In this document: one piece after another, positions 14,201-24,713 of the stretch
Layout: each line of letters opens with the position of its first letter
How positions within the stretch are numbered: the first letter of the stretch is position 1
Assembly (NCBI RefSeq): GCF_040807025.1
Contig: NC_090947.1
Span: 10,044,001 to 10,108,000, forward strand
Reading direction: 5' to 3'
Origin: Struthio camelus
Taxonomy: Eukaryota > Chordata > Aves > Struthioniformes > Struthionidae
DNA: 64,000 nucleotides
Notes under the pieces: generated by a model
Told to the model about the DNA's origin: nothing
The model's database searches: none
What the model saw: the letters and a program-made list of their open reading frames with translations, nothing else
Made by a program: the position numbers and the translations under genes

Positions 14201-16145
14201 CCCATTAGCCAGCAGGCAGGCCCAGTTAGGGTGAGCATCATGCTGGACAAGTGTGGAAACGTGGCTTCTCCCCACAGCTCTCTTCCCCGTGGCCAGCCTG
14301 GAAGCCAAGAAAGGCAAATGTACAGGTAGCTGTAGCTGTACTCATAGGCATCGTGTGTCTTAGTCTCCATCAGTTTTGTTTTTCTTGTCTTTCTCTTCTC
14401 CCCACAAACACTTTTCCCTAAATAATACTTCTAATGTCATTAAGCGAAGTGAAAAGTTTCACTTTGCTGCTTTGTGCTCTTTGCTGCTAGGTCTACGCGG
14501 TACAGATGAAGAGGATCAGACTTTCTTGGTGATATGGGGCAAACCATACACAAAACTAAGCCTATATCTCCATTAAGCTGCTCATGCTTTCAAAGGCGAG
14601 CTGTCTGCCTTTAGCTGTCCTTCTCAGCTATTGCCTTGGTCAATCCAGTCTGCCCCTTAACTCCAATGGCACCTATACGGTTGCTTAATATTTTTCTCTC
14701 ATTCTAGGCACATTTCAAAATGAAACTTGGAATTGCTTCATTTAAGAAGCACTGAAACAAAACATTCAGACATTTTCAGCTTTTCCTCTTTGTTTTCTTC
14801 TTTGAGTGAAGCAGTTCAGATTGAACTGGTAAATTGTTGTGCTTGATTCAAATCCGTATTTTGGCAGTGTTAGGAGGGAAGTGGTAGACTCTTTCCTTGC
14901 TCTGCAGCTTAGATATTTAATCATTTCACTAATGATCATTTAATGTAATACCCAGCAATTTTTTTTCCAATGCAGATAAATATTTTCCTTTTATGAACAA
15001 GATCATTTCCTCATGGTCTATTTTTCATTTTTAGTAGATAGTCAGCCAGCTAACAATCCAACTGGCCAACACTAATCCCACTCAGCTGGAGATATTTGGT
15101 GGTGTGCACTATCACACAGACCCCGCATGGCAGCACTTTGTACAACAACCAAAAAAGACAGGCAGAAGAGGGCGTGTGACAATAAATCCCATCGTCTGAA
15201 GAGTCCACGGAAACTCTTCAGAGAAGAGAACATTCCTTACGCATGTTACACAAAAGCCCCAAAGGTGATGAGTGACAGTTCCCACTTTCATTTCTTTGGG
15301 AAGAGCCAGTGTCATCACACATCTCTGCTTTGCTCCTAGAGTTTGACTATTCCCCCACAGAAAGTAAAGCACCAGCTCACTCTTTACCATGCTCTGCCTC
15401 TTAATGATCAATTATTTTTAATTGGAACCCCTTGCATTGTGCGCAATCTTGAGAGGCCCCTGTCAAGATCAGGGCTCCAGTAAGGTGGGAATGGTACCAG
15501 CACATACATGGGGACAATAGAGACAGTTTTGTCCCAAAGAGCACGATTCTATTTAGAAAAGGGTGAAAAAAGAAATGGAGGTAAGGATGATTGGGAGAAT
15601 TTGCAGACCATGGGCAAGGATGGAAAAACTGTGAAAGTCTCCTGACCCCTAGTCTGGTGTCCTATCTGCTGACACACGCTGCTTCTCATTTACTAATAAA
15701 AACGTCATTGTCTGTGCAGCATTATATTTAAGGACAAATCAAGCGGGCTGGTCTCGGTACTTTCAGCTTTACCCGCTGAATGAGGTACAGCCAGGGATGA
15801 ATCTGAGAGAGGGTGGAGCTTGTGAAAGTGAGAGTTATCCTGACGCAGTCCTCCACAGGCTTGTTTTTATGCATATGTATTGTTACTTCATCGTTAATGT
15901 CTGTATTCAATTAATTTATTAAGTCTGAGGGCAGTGGTGAAATGCTGGCCAAAGGCCATTCTATTAACAAGACTGATTTAAATGAAAATCAGTAGAAAAA
16001 TGGAAGTCATTTAAATGAAATCACTGAGTCTCTCAAGATTGTTTTGTGAGAAATGTCTATTTTCAGTTTTAGTGTTGAGAGGTTTTTATTAAGTTTTAAT
16101 TCAGAACTCTATCCTGTAAGACCTTTACTTGCAGAAAATGAGAGG

Positions 16146-16197
16146 AATAGAGTTAAATTGTTAACTCTATTAGTTAATGTTAACTCTGTTAGTCAAA
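16146..16197. repeat. Inverted repeat plus 19-bp tandem duplication
   Basis: AATAGAGTTAA (16,146-16,156) and TTAACTCTATT (16,161-16,171) form a perfect 11-bp inverted repeat with a 4-nt loop. The second arm begins a 19-bp unit (16,160-16,178) that is repeated imperfectly at 16,179-16,197. Confidence 0.9.
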
Positions 16198-16912
16198 TGG
16201 CAAAAACTTTAAGGAATCTCAAAGACAGAAAACAAAATCCGTGTCAGTTGGGGCTGATACAAAGCTTTGTGCCTTCAGAACAAGGATAACTGATTAATTC
16301 ATCCTTGCAGATAAGTGATTTCTTATAGGAAAAGATGGTTTCTGGCGCACAGTAAATATGAAGTACGGTCTTTTAAGTCTTCTAAAGTTCACATCCAGGA
16401 TTTTGGTTTAGCCTATCATAAAAGCAGAAAGTTGTCATGGAGTTTGGATCCGGGCTCTGCAAGCCCGACCCACCTCCTGCCGCTGGCTTAGAACAGGAAC
16501 ATTCAGGCACGGGCACCGGTTAGTCCCTTCGGATGCCGGTGCTGTTTAGTCCCTTCTCGCAGTCGCTATTGGCGGCTTTAGAGAGGCCAGATATTGCTTT
16601 CATACTACTCTGTGCCTGAATTCTTTAGACTTCACAAGAGCTGTTTCTGCAAATGCAATAGCTGATAGTTTACTATCTTTAGGGCGCAGAATGTGTAAGG
16701 AAAAACAATATGAGTAAATCCACTGTCTAGAAGGGCTTTCTCTCCACTCACATAATACCACTCGCTTCCAGCTTGGTATGCATAGTTGTGTAAGGGTGTC
16801 AAATGACATCCCTTTTACTGGCTGTTGGCCCTAATGGAATGCTGCTTTGCCCATCTCGTAAAATGAGGACGGGAAATGCTGCCTGAAACTTTTACATTTT
16901 GCTGTTAATTTG

Positions 16913-16945
16913 AAAAAAAAAAAAAAAAAGAGAGAGAGAGAGAGG
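16913..16945. repeat. Poly-A followed by GA repeat
   Basis: Seventeen A followed by about eight GA units on the plus strand: simple sequence. Confidence 0.95.
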
Positions 16946-17417
16946 AAAAAAATTGAGAGGCAAGAGCATTACAAGAAAGAAACGCTCTTTTCATCATGGA
17001 TTAAATGAAAAAGATTCCATCTTTATGTATAGTTTTTTACCCTTTCTAAAGACTGACTCTTGCTTTAGATAATCAAAGCTGGCTTTGAACGAGCTCACAC
17101 AAAAAATCTTTTTTTCTTTAAAAATAGCCCTATAGATGTATATACATATCACAGCCTTTCATTCCTTCCGTAGATGGTTTCACTTTCTGTGAGAACGTGG
17201 AAGTTCTGCATGATCCAAAGCTCACGCAGGCCCCAGAACAAACAACGGGGAAGGGAGTCCTGCCACACTATTGCACTTAACACCAGGGTTTGATTAGCAG
17301 GCAGCTGCATTGGGCAAGGGCCTTTTGATTTTCTCTCTTCACTGTGTTTTTGATGATAGATTTGCCTACGACTGTAACTCTCAGTTGTTATTCTAGCATG
17401 CACTCATTATACATGTG

Positions 17418-17439
17418 CACACACACACACACACACACA
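17418..17439. repeat. CA microsatellite, 11 units
   Basis: Eleven uninterrupted CA units on the plus strand. Confidence 0.95.
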
Positions 17440-18569
17440 ATTTTTGGAAGAAAGCCACGTCAGGCAACTGCTCTGATTCATGGTTTAGGTAAATATTTTT
17501 GGAAGTAGTTCACTTTCACTATCTTCCATAAAAACTCTAAGTTATATTTTTGTTTGTTTGGGATGGAGGAGAGAGATTTATAATTTAGGGCGTGCTTTCA
17601 TGCATTTAGGGATTCTTTTGGTTTGTTGGTTTACATTATTTAGCAACAAAAAATGATGTCTGATGAAGGTGAATAGGTGCATAAGCCTCTCACAGGGAAG
17701 GCTGGCACCAAGGCAACACACAAATGTTTACCGCAGTCAGCCTAGATGCCTCTTATTTCATTGGTGAAAGAAGTGTAGTAGTCTCATGCTGTTCCCTGTT
17801 GTTGAGGCAGGAAAACGTCCAAACAGCCAACTAATCCTTCTACTTGGCCATCTTTAGTAAAGAGAAAAATGTTGTTGGAGGTTGTGATAGCAGAAAAAAA
17901 CACTGAGGAACTAGGTGACAGTATGAAAAGATGGCAGGGAAGGTAGGTTCTCACTGTTAAGGACAGTCATGAAACCTTGGAGACCTGATTTAAGCCCACC
18001 AGTATGATTTAGATCGTGCCTGCAACAAGCTGAAGCTAACTGTAATGATTTGAAGCGAGACAGCAGAGGTATAACTGAGTCCACTGATAATAGGTGCTTT
18101 TGTAGCATGTAGAAAATTAAATCGAGGGGTACTAGAAGATCTAAGCGCAGACAGGCCCAAATCCTTATTTCTGTTATGCATAAGCACCACAATGACACAA
18201 GGCAGTCCATTTTGTTGCTTTTGATTTTCATGCATGCCCTAGTTCAGTGAAATTTGCTAATTACCCAGCTTGTGTCTTTTTACCCTCTCACACCTTCTGT
18301 TTGAGCCCTGGCTAGAGTGATGCTGCTGTGAAAGTATGTGCTCAGCTGGCCTAATTTTAGATAACATACTGGAAAATACACAAATAATTTATTCCAGCTG
18401 GTGGTCTTAATTTGGCTTTCTCTGGAATGGGGCCTATTTGCAAAACATCAGGCTACAGAATGAAGATCTGACAGGGGTATTTATATAAGCCCTATTAGCA
18501 TTGTATTCTGTTTCCTCCAGTCTTGAATGTATTTATTCTCACCCCATTCCTATGCTATAGGGAAGTGCC

Positions 18570-18660
18570 ACTGTTTCAGTTTTACAGGCAAGGTATTTGA
18601 GACAGAGATGAGATTTTCCAGTTAATTATCAAGACATGTCCCAAAGCACATGGGAAATTA
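18570..18660 (-). repeat. Possible MIR-like SINE remnant
   Basis: TTTCAGTTTTACAGGCAAGG, then GAGACAGAGATGAG and CAAGACATGTCCCAAAGCACATG parallel the reverse-strand MIR phrases for the fraction before and after 'gaggcacagagaggttaag'. It is very diverged and shorter than the other copies. Confidence 0.4.
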
Positions 18661-18967
18661 AGTGCTTACAAAAAGTGCGTTCCATATACCTGTCTGCATC
18701 TTCAGCTGTCTGAATACTGCTGAAAGTCTGGCCTTAAGTGATCTGTCCACCATCTGTGACAGTGCAGGTAACCGAGCACTTATCTTCCAAATCCTCGATT
18801 AGTGGCTACTTGCGGGTACATCCTTATGAGTCCATCTGGATGAGATAAGATATTTTTCTTTTGCTACAGCCCCTGTCAGAATTCCCCATTCACCATAGGC
18901 TTTTTCTTAAGCCCCTATGCATGTTAACCTGAGGAAAGGGACAGTACTGTGAGAATAGTCTTATTTC

Positions 18968-19153
18968 TTGCCCACACTGAGAACAGCAGTCTTTTGGCTG
19001 ATTATTTTGAGAAGAGCGCTAGAATTTCCAGTACCGCCAGTAGAGCTGGAGTTAGTGAGGAACTGGGCCTCTTTTCTGTTCCTGATTGTCATCCTGGCCT
19101 TTGGGATCCTCCTGTTAATATTAAGGTTCGTGGCTGCCCTGGTGACCACATGA
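18968..19153 (+). other. Open frame with one strong hydrophobic segment
   Basis: The frame is open for 61 codons and ends at TGA (19,151-19,153). Its last 26 residues before VTT include a run of some 25 hydrophobic residues (FLFLIVILAFGILLLILRF core) after the polar ELELVRNWAS, like a single-pass membrane anchor. There is no ATG in the frame, so a real gene would need it to be a 3' exon. A possible acceptor (GAACAG) lies at about 18,980-18,986. The opposite strand is also open, which weakens the case. I recognise no family. Confidence 0.15.
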
Positions 19154-22100
19154 TGGGGTTGATTTCCAAGACCTGTGCAGCCAAAGTTTACTCATATAGA
19201 CTACTCCCCTAGGCAATGCATGCTGATTTTCCACCTGTATTTGTAAGAATATCTTGCTTTGTAAGAATACCATGCTGAAGCAAAGGGTTGGATATATAGC
19301 CAAAGTCGTGACACAGCTAGGCTAGCCACAGTGAACATGTTGTTGCTAGCAGGATTTTCTGACTAATATGAATAAATGATTTCCCTCTCCCAATTTACAA
19401 TTGTTATTAAAAATGTGCTCTCGGCCCTGCCTATTTCTGCCCTTTATGCATTTTTTTTTTTTATCCCAGCCCCCTAGTTTCCTGGCATCATTGGGCTAGC
19501 TGGACAGAGGGGACCAAGCTAGGCAGAGGAGTATGCATTTAGGACCGTGTTTGAGCCTGTCCTCCCTGGGCACCATTTATCCAAATCTCATTTGACTGCA
19601 GCTATGGCGATGCTGTGCTGGAGCCCAGCCTTTAAATGACGAAGGGAAAGAGTGCGGTGCCCCACCGCTGCCAGTTTGGCTCTGTGATGAGCACTGCCGG
19701 GCACCTGCGATGGGCCGCCTCGGCCAGCCATGGCAGTCTTTGAGCAGCGCGAGAACCTGCCCGTCCTGCTCCGGCTGCAAAGCAAACCCATCGTCTGAGT
19801 CGCGCTCAACTCTGGCGTACATATTGTAGTTGTGTAGTTTGAGCATCATTTTAGTTAAAATTTGTCAGTTCTAAGTGGGGCATTTGGGAGCTTGCCATTC
19901 ACTGTATTTATTCTCCCAATCCTATATTATCCTGTGCAGAGCTGTAGCTGCCAAAACCACATGCTCGTGTTGGCATGAAACAATTATCTCAGTTTATATA
20001 GAACAGGCTTGGCAGTAGTCTATCTCAAGGAACAGTCATAGTGCTGAAAGATTCAGAGTCATCTTTTCCTCTCCAAGCAACAGACTGAATTTCTTTCAGC
20101 AGGATTCATGATTTTAAATAATAACAGGAGTAGACAGTAAGAGTGAGAGCAGACTGTATAGAAAGGACCTGTAAGGTCAGGAAGGAAGTGAGAATGAGAT
20201 GCAGAAAGAGAAGACTATTTAAGATATAAGCTAGTAATTTGGTTTCTAAACCCATGAGAAATTATAAATAATGTTTAAATAATGTTTACTGTTGCCAGTT
20301 GCTGAATACAGAGAAGTGTGGGTTTTTACTTGCATGCAAAGCTATTGGTTGTGGGTGAAGTACTTAGACCAAAACATTAAATTGCTGGTGTGGGTATTCC
20401 ACCAAAAATAAACCCAAACAAACACTGACATATTATAAAAGCACATTTTTCTGTGTAGACAGACTTGCAGTTGCCGCTGCTGTTCCGAACCCCAGCCCTA
20501 TTAAAGCCTTCTGTTTAACTTATTTTCTTATACAAAGTAAAACAGCAATGTCTCTGAAACTTGAGAACCAAACAGTAAATGTTATATATTTTTCATGAAA
20601 ACATGGTATACCCCCTACAATTACAGGGATATTTTTCAATGATAACCATTACTTGCTAAGGTCGTCTGTGTTGCAAAAAATGCAGCATACAAAAGGGCCG
20701 AAGGTAGGGGGTACAAAACTTTTCTTAAACTTTAAAAAAATGCTAACTGAAAGTAAACTTAAAGATTAATTGAAGAAAAATTGTTTCACAGTGATTAGCA
20801 AAGGTTTGTTTTTCCTCCTGTTTTCCAGATTGCTTCACAAAGGGTTTTTTAAATTGTACTCCATTATAACAGTTAGTGCTACTTCATTATCAGAATAGTG
20901 ATAGAGATTTTTATTCCAGAAGGCCAGGCACTATCACTACTTGAAATTCTCCAGATTGTTTCCACTGCGAGCAAATTCAATCTTGATGCGAGTCACATTT
21001 GCTTAAAAGTTAATAGCAATTGCTTTTACTTTATGTCAGCATCAAATGTCACCTACAAGCTCAGATGTAAAAAAACAAGTTCGATCTCAGGGTTGGGATA
21101 GCTTTGTATAAGTGACTTTAAATCCAGAAGTCCTTAATATAAAATATTAAAATAAAAGCATTCAACTTTAGTGGTTTCGGGTTGAAATGGAGACATTTCC
21201 TTTCAGATAGGAATGTCTCATGTGAACTACACACACAAAAAAGGTCTATTTAAGTTTTTTCCACGTACAGACAAAAAATAGCTATCACACCTAAATGCAG
21301 TTTCTCATCCAAGTAGAGAAGACGTGGACTAGATGCAAGTGGACTGAGGAGCAGGGAGACAGGCAGCCTGCATGAATTGCAAGCTTAGCTGTCCACAAGG
21401 CCTTCAGGAATAATTGCCTCTCTAGCAGCACAGGGGCATCAGTCACCCTCGTGCTCCCGCGGGCTCCCTGTGGGCTCCCCAGCTCTCCGCGCTGGCCGGT
21501 GCAGCTGCTTCAGCCCCCAGTGAGGATTAGTGGGAGGAAATGTTTAGAGAAAGGTTTAGATTTCCTAAGCGAGTGGAGTGAAACCACCCTCAGCAATTAT
21601 CGGTGAGCTCATGTCACAGAGCAGTTTGAAGCAGCCTGACTTGCGGGAAAGCAAAGGCCTTTTAGAAAGGAAATTTGACAAGTGAAAGATTCTGGGGAGC
21701 AGCTAGAGAGGTTTTAAAGGGGAAGAGGTGGCTTTTATGGAGAGGCAGCACTGAATGGGGTAGCTCTGAAAGTAACTTTAAGTCAGTATTTCACACACCT
21801 TAAATGTAAATGGTTGTTATAAGTGTCCTAAAAGAAAGTGCAGCTATTGCAGTGTTCAGGTAAATAAAATAACATTGCAGGGTCATGCAACCAAAGCTAC
21901 CATGATGGCATCCAGCTACAGCATCCTCATTCTCTACTTTGCAACTGATTTTTCACTATAGCTATGTCTGAAAGCAAAGGGAGGGTGACAAACCCAGTAA
22001 ATAGCCAGAAATTACAAGAGGAAAGCTGGCAGTGATCCACATTTCACAGGTGTAAAATTCTGTCTGCTGTGGCACTGTCCCTGATGGCAGCAACACATCT

Positions 22101-22427
22101 TGGAATCTAAACATTCATTTCAGTTAAAAATGAAATAAAATAGGACCATTCAATTGACGCTATCAGCTTTCAGATTACTGTGGTAAGAAAGAACATAGGC
22201 TTCAGGCAGCTATTAAGATTAAAGTAAAATTCACCTGAGCAAAACTGGAGATAGTGAAAGAGCTAAGGAAAAAAAAAAAAGCCAGTTCAAAACACTGCCC
22301 CATGGTAGCTATTGAAAAGGGCCTTGTTTTTCCCCTAAAACACTCCACCAGCAAACCTGTGATTTAATTTATAGCACTTGCAGCACCCTCCAGTTCCCAA
22401 TCTCAACGCCCCTTTGGCATGGGAAAA
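19154..22427. other. Non-coding intergenic DNA, AT-rich
   Basis: No supported gene. A CpG-containing patch near 19,620-19,800 and a GC-rich one near 21,440-21,510 are small. The block 20,200-21,200 is AT-rich with a direct repeat of AATAATGTTTA near 20,265-20,290. Nothing else stands out. Confidence 0.65.
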
Positions 22428-22525
22428 GAGCATTATCCTTATTTTATAGATAAGGAAACTGGTTTATCAGCTTGCCCTCAGCAAGAGGCAGAGCCTGGAA
22501 TAAAACTTGGCTAGGATGCAGGTAC
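22428..22525 (-). repeat. MIR-like SINE remnant
   Basis: The plus strand reads the reverse-complement MIR phrases in order: ATTATCCTTATTTTATAGAT, AAGGAAACTGG, CTTGCCCTCAGCAAGAGGC, AGAGCCTGGAATAAAAC and the 'ctaggatgcaggt' segment, so the element lies on the minus strand. It sits just outside the predicted end of the FZD7 transcript. Confidence 0.75.
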
Positions 22526-22786
22526 CTCAAGTGAGGGCAAACATGCATTTAAAACAGCCTCAAAATGTGATCTTTGGTTAGGGGCCATTACTTCAGAAAT
22601 GCTAGTTTCAAGTCACACAGAGTTTCTCCTCAGTTGTGTATTTACCCCAAAGTCTCCTCCTTCTCCCACAGCAAAGCCTTTGGTGGGGGGGGGAGAAGAG
22701 GGAGGGACTCTGAACGTGACAGAAGGGGAACATCCAAGTGTTCAGAGACTAAAAGAACTGCATTGGAGCCCTTGTATTAAAAATTA

Positions 22787-22792
22787 TTTATT
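22787..22792 (-). terminator. Candidate FZD7 polyadenylation signal AATAAA
   Basis: The minus strand reads AATAAA inside an AAATAAATAA context, about 1.92 kb past the stop codon. A TACA cleavage-like site lies about 13 nt downstream (near 22,773) and a T-rich, TG-containing stretch follows. Position and spacing fit a vertebrate poly(A) site. It is predicted, not observed. Confidence 0.55.
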
Positions 22793-23110
22793 TAGTGATC
22801 TGTACATGGGATGAAGCAGGGCCTCATACAGACCTTCCAAAAAAATCAAGTAAAAACATAAATACATATTTTCTTACAAAAATGAAATTTACAAAATATA
22901 CATACTGCACTTGTCTTACAGTTTTTTTTTTCCACGTGCACATTATAAAAGACAAAAACCCAAGCCCTACAAGTCTGAGAACAGACAGACTGAAGGATTT
23001 GGCTGTTGGGCTGTTCCTCATACCCAGACTACTGGTTTGCCTTCAGACAGCAGTAGTCTGCCCCCTCACCTGGAATATTTTTTTCCTTTTTAGTTTAATT
23101 CCAGACACTT

Positions 23111-23133
23111 CCCCCCCCCCAAAAAAAAAAAAA
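23111..23133. repeat. C10-A13 homopolymer junction
   Basis: Ten C followed by thirteen A on the plus strand, T13-G10 in the FZD7 transcript. It is a low-complexity element within the predicted 3' UTR, possibly the relic of a poly(A)-tailed insertion, but no body sequence is recognisable. Confidence 0.85.
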
Positions 23134-23658
23134 TGAACAGCAGCTATAGGGTGGAGACTTGCTAAAAATCCACAATTTCCTATTTTGTCCATAGGCAAGA
23201 AAATATATACACACACACATATATTTATAAAAACAAACCTTTCAGTGAATATAAAGGTAGAGTAGTATTTAAAAATAAAATATGAAAGAGTCAACATAAA
23301 ATTTTAATAGAAAATTGTCACATTTCAAAAAAAATGCTGCATCTGATGATTAATTTTTGAATGTCTTTCCTTCCAAGATGTGATCAGTGGAAGCTTAAAC
23401 TGCTGTATTTTTAGATAAAAATGAAAAGGTTGCTCATAGTAACTGCTTTCTTTTTAAAACCAAAACCCAGCTGCCCCCAGCCCTCTCCTGCTCCACGAGT
23501 CATCGTTATGTGGTTCAGGGAATCGGAGGAGCTGGCAAATTTGTCCATCATGAGCAAAAAGTATTCTCCCTGTCCCCAGCGCCCAGCTGCCTATCGACTT
23601 TACCTGCAGCAATCTCACTGCAAAACAGGAGAGAAAGCAGGTTTACTAGAACGAAGGT

Positions 23659-23670
23659 GGGGGGGGGGGG
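23659..23670. repeat. Homopolymer run, 12 G on plus strand
   Basis: An uninterrupted G run on the plus strand, a C run in the transcript, inside the predicted FZD7 3' UTR. It is likely polymorphic and prone to sequencing error. Confidence 0.9.
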
Positions 23671-24656
23671 AAGAGAAACATCTTTATCTTACATATTTTA
23701 ATAGGTCTTGTTTTGGCAGGTGCTCTCAGTTATGCTCTTTCCCTCTCTTTTAAGCTTTGCATTTCCTCCAGCTTAGAAAAGCAACCCATACCGAACAGTA
23801 CGAAAACATCCTGCCTCCTCCTTTTTCATAAAAGGAATGTTTATTTCTGTGAGCTCCTCACATCCAAGGGTGAACCTCAACGACTTCTTTTTGTTAGTTT
23901 GCCCATAAAAAGCGATCCCATGCTTATGCCTTTCTACATAGAAAACACTTTTGTTTCCCCCTTTGTCTCCTATAACAAAGGCAAGGGGGAAAAGCCTTCT
24001 GCTGAAAAGCAACAAGTCATTTCTTTTCAGGGTGTGGAATAGCAACCCCCTCCTTCCTCCACAGCAGCAAGAATAACACACTCAAGGCAGACTTTTCACT
24101 TTAAAATAATGAAAACAGGTATCACTGAGGGGAAAAAAAAAACTCCTAAGCTGACAGAGTAGAGGCATCTCAACAGCACACGATCTGGACTGGCAGCTTG
24201 TTGTACAGTACTCACGTGATTGCTCCACTGTGGTTCAATGAGCAGACAGTAACCTAGGGCTCTGAAGTTACCCTGCGAGAGCTGCAATTTGACCTCAGGA
24301 ATTCAGAGATAGTTTGGCTACTTCTTGGCAGGGGCTGCTCAATGGATGTGGCTTTCCCTCTCTCCTGTCTCATCCAAAGCAAGGCAGGACGTTTTGAGGC
24401 CCCCCCCACCCCCCGCATAGGGAAGAGGTAATGGGAACTTCTTGCAGGTAAAGGACTCTCCCACCCCACCAGTGGCCTGAGAACCCTTTTCTGTGCTCTT
24501 CCAATTAGCTGGGCATAAGCACCCTTGGACACAGGGCATCTGGTCCTTTATGCAAAGATTCTTTTTCCCCCTGGGAGGAAGCAAAAGTTTTAGAAAGCCT
24601 CCCTTTCCTCCTCCTTTGGGGAGCCATCACCTCCCTTCTGCTGAGTATCCCTCTTC

Positions 24657-24690
24657 TGTGTGTGTGTGTGTGTGTGTGTATGTGTGTGTG
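24657..24690 (-). repeat. CA/TG microsatellite in FZD7 3' UTR
   Basis: A dinucleotide array, TG on the plus strand and CA in the transcript, with one TA interruption. It starts only about 23 nt after the FZD7 stop codon. Confidence 0.95.
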
Positions 24691-24713
24691 CATGCAGAGG
24701 GGGCAGGAGGGTC

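Larger units (their letters stand above)
9826..16140. other. Non-coding intergenic DNA
   Basis: No supported gene. The 145-codon frame at 11,632-12,069 (plus) and the 132-codon frame at 12,819-13,217 (minus) have no recognisable family content and start at GTG-type codons. An AT-rich, homeodomain-motif-rich block lies at 11,100-11,290. A short hairpin (GCTGGCT, 3-nt loop) lies near 14,160. Confidence 0.65.
22770..24713 (-). other. FZD7: Probable FZD7 3' untranslated region
   Basis: About 1.9 kb between the FZD7 stop codon and a consensus polyadenylation signal. The segment is AT-rich towards its distal end, has no supported coding frame, and contains a CA microsatellite, a poly-G run and a C/A homopolymer junction. 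A 3' UTR of about 2 kb fits what is known of vertebrate FZD7 transcripts. The distal end is inferred from the AATAAA signal only. An earlier cleavage site cannot be excluded. Confidence 0.65.

Noticed and set aside
16513..16542. 7-bp inverted repeat GCACCGG...CCGGTGC
   Set aside because: Short stem and long loop, in a locally CpG-richer patch. Not distinguishable from chance.
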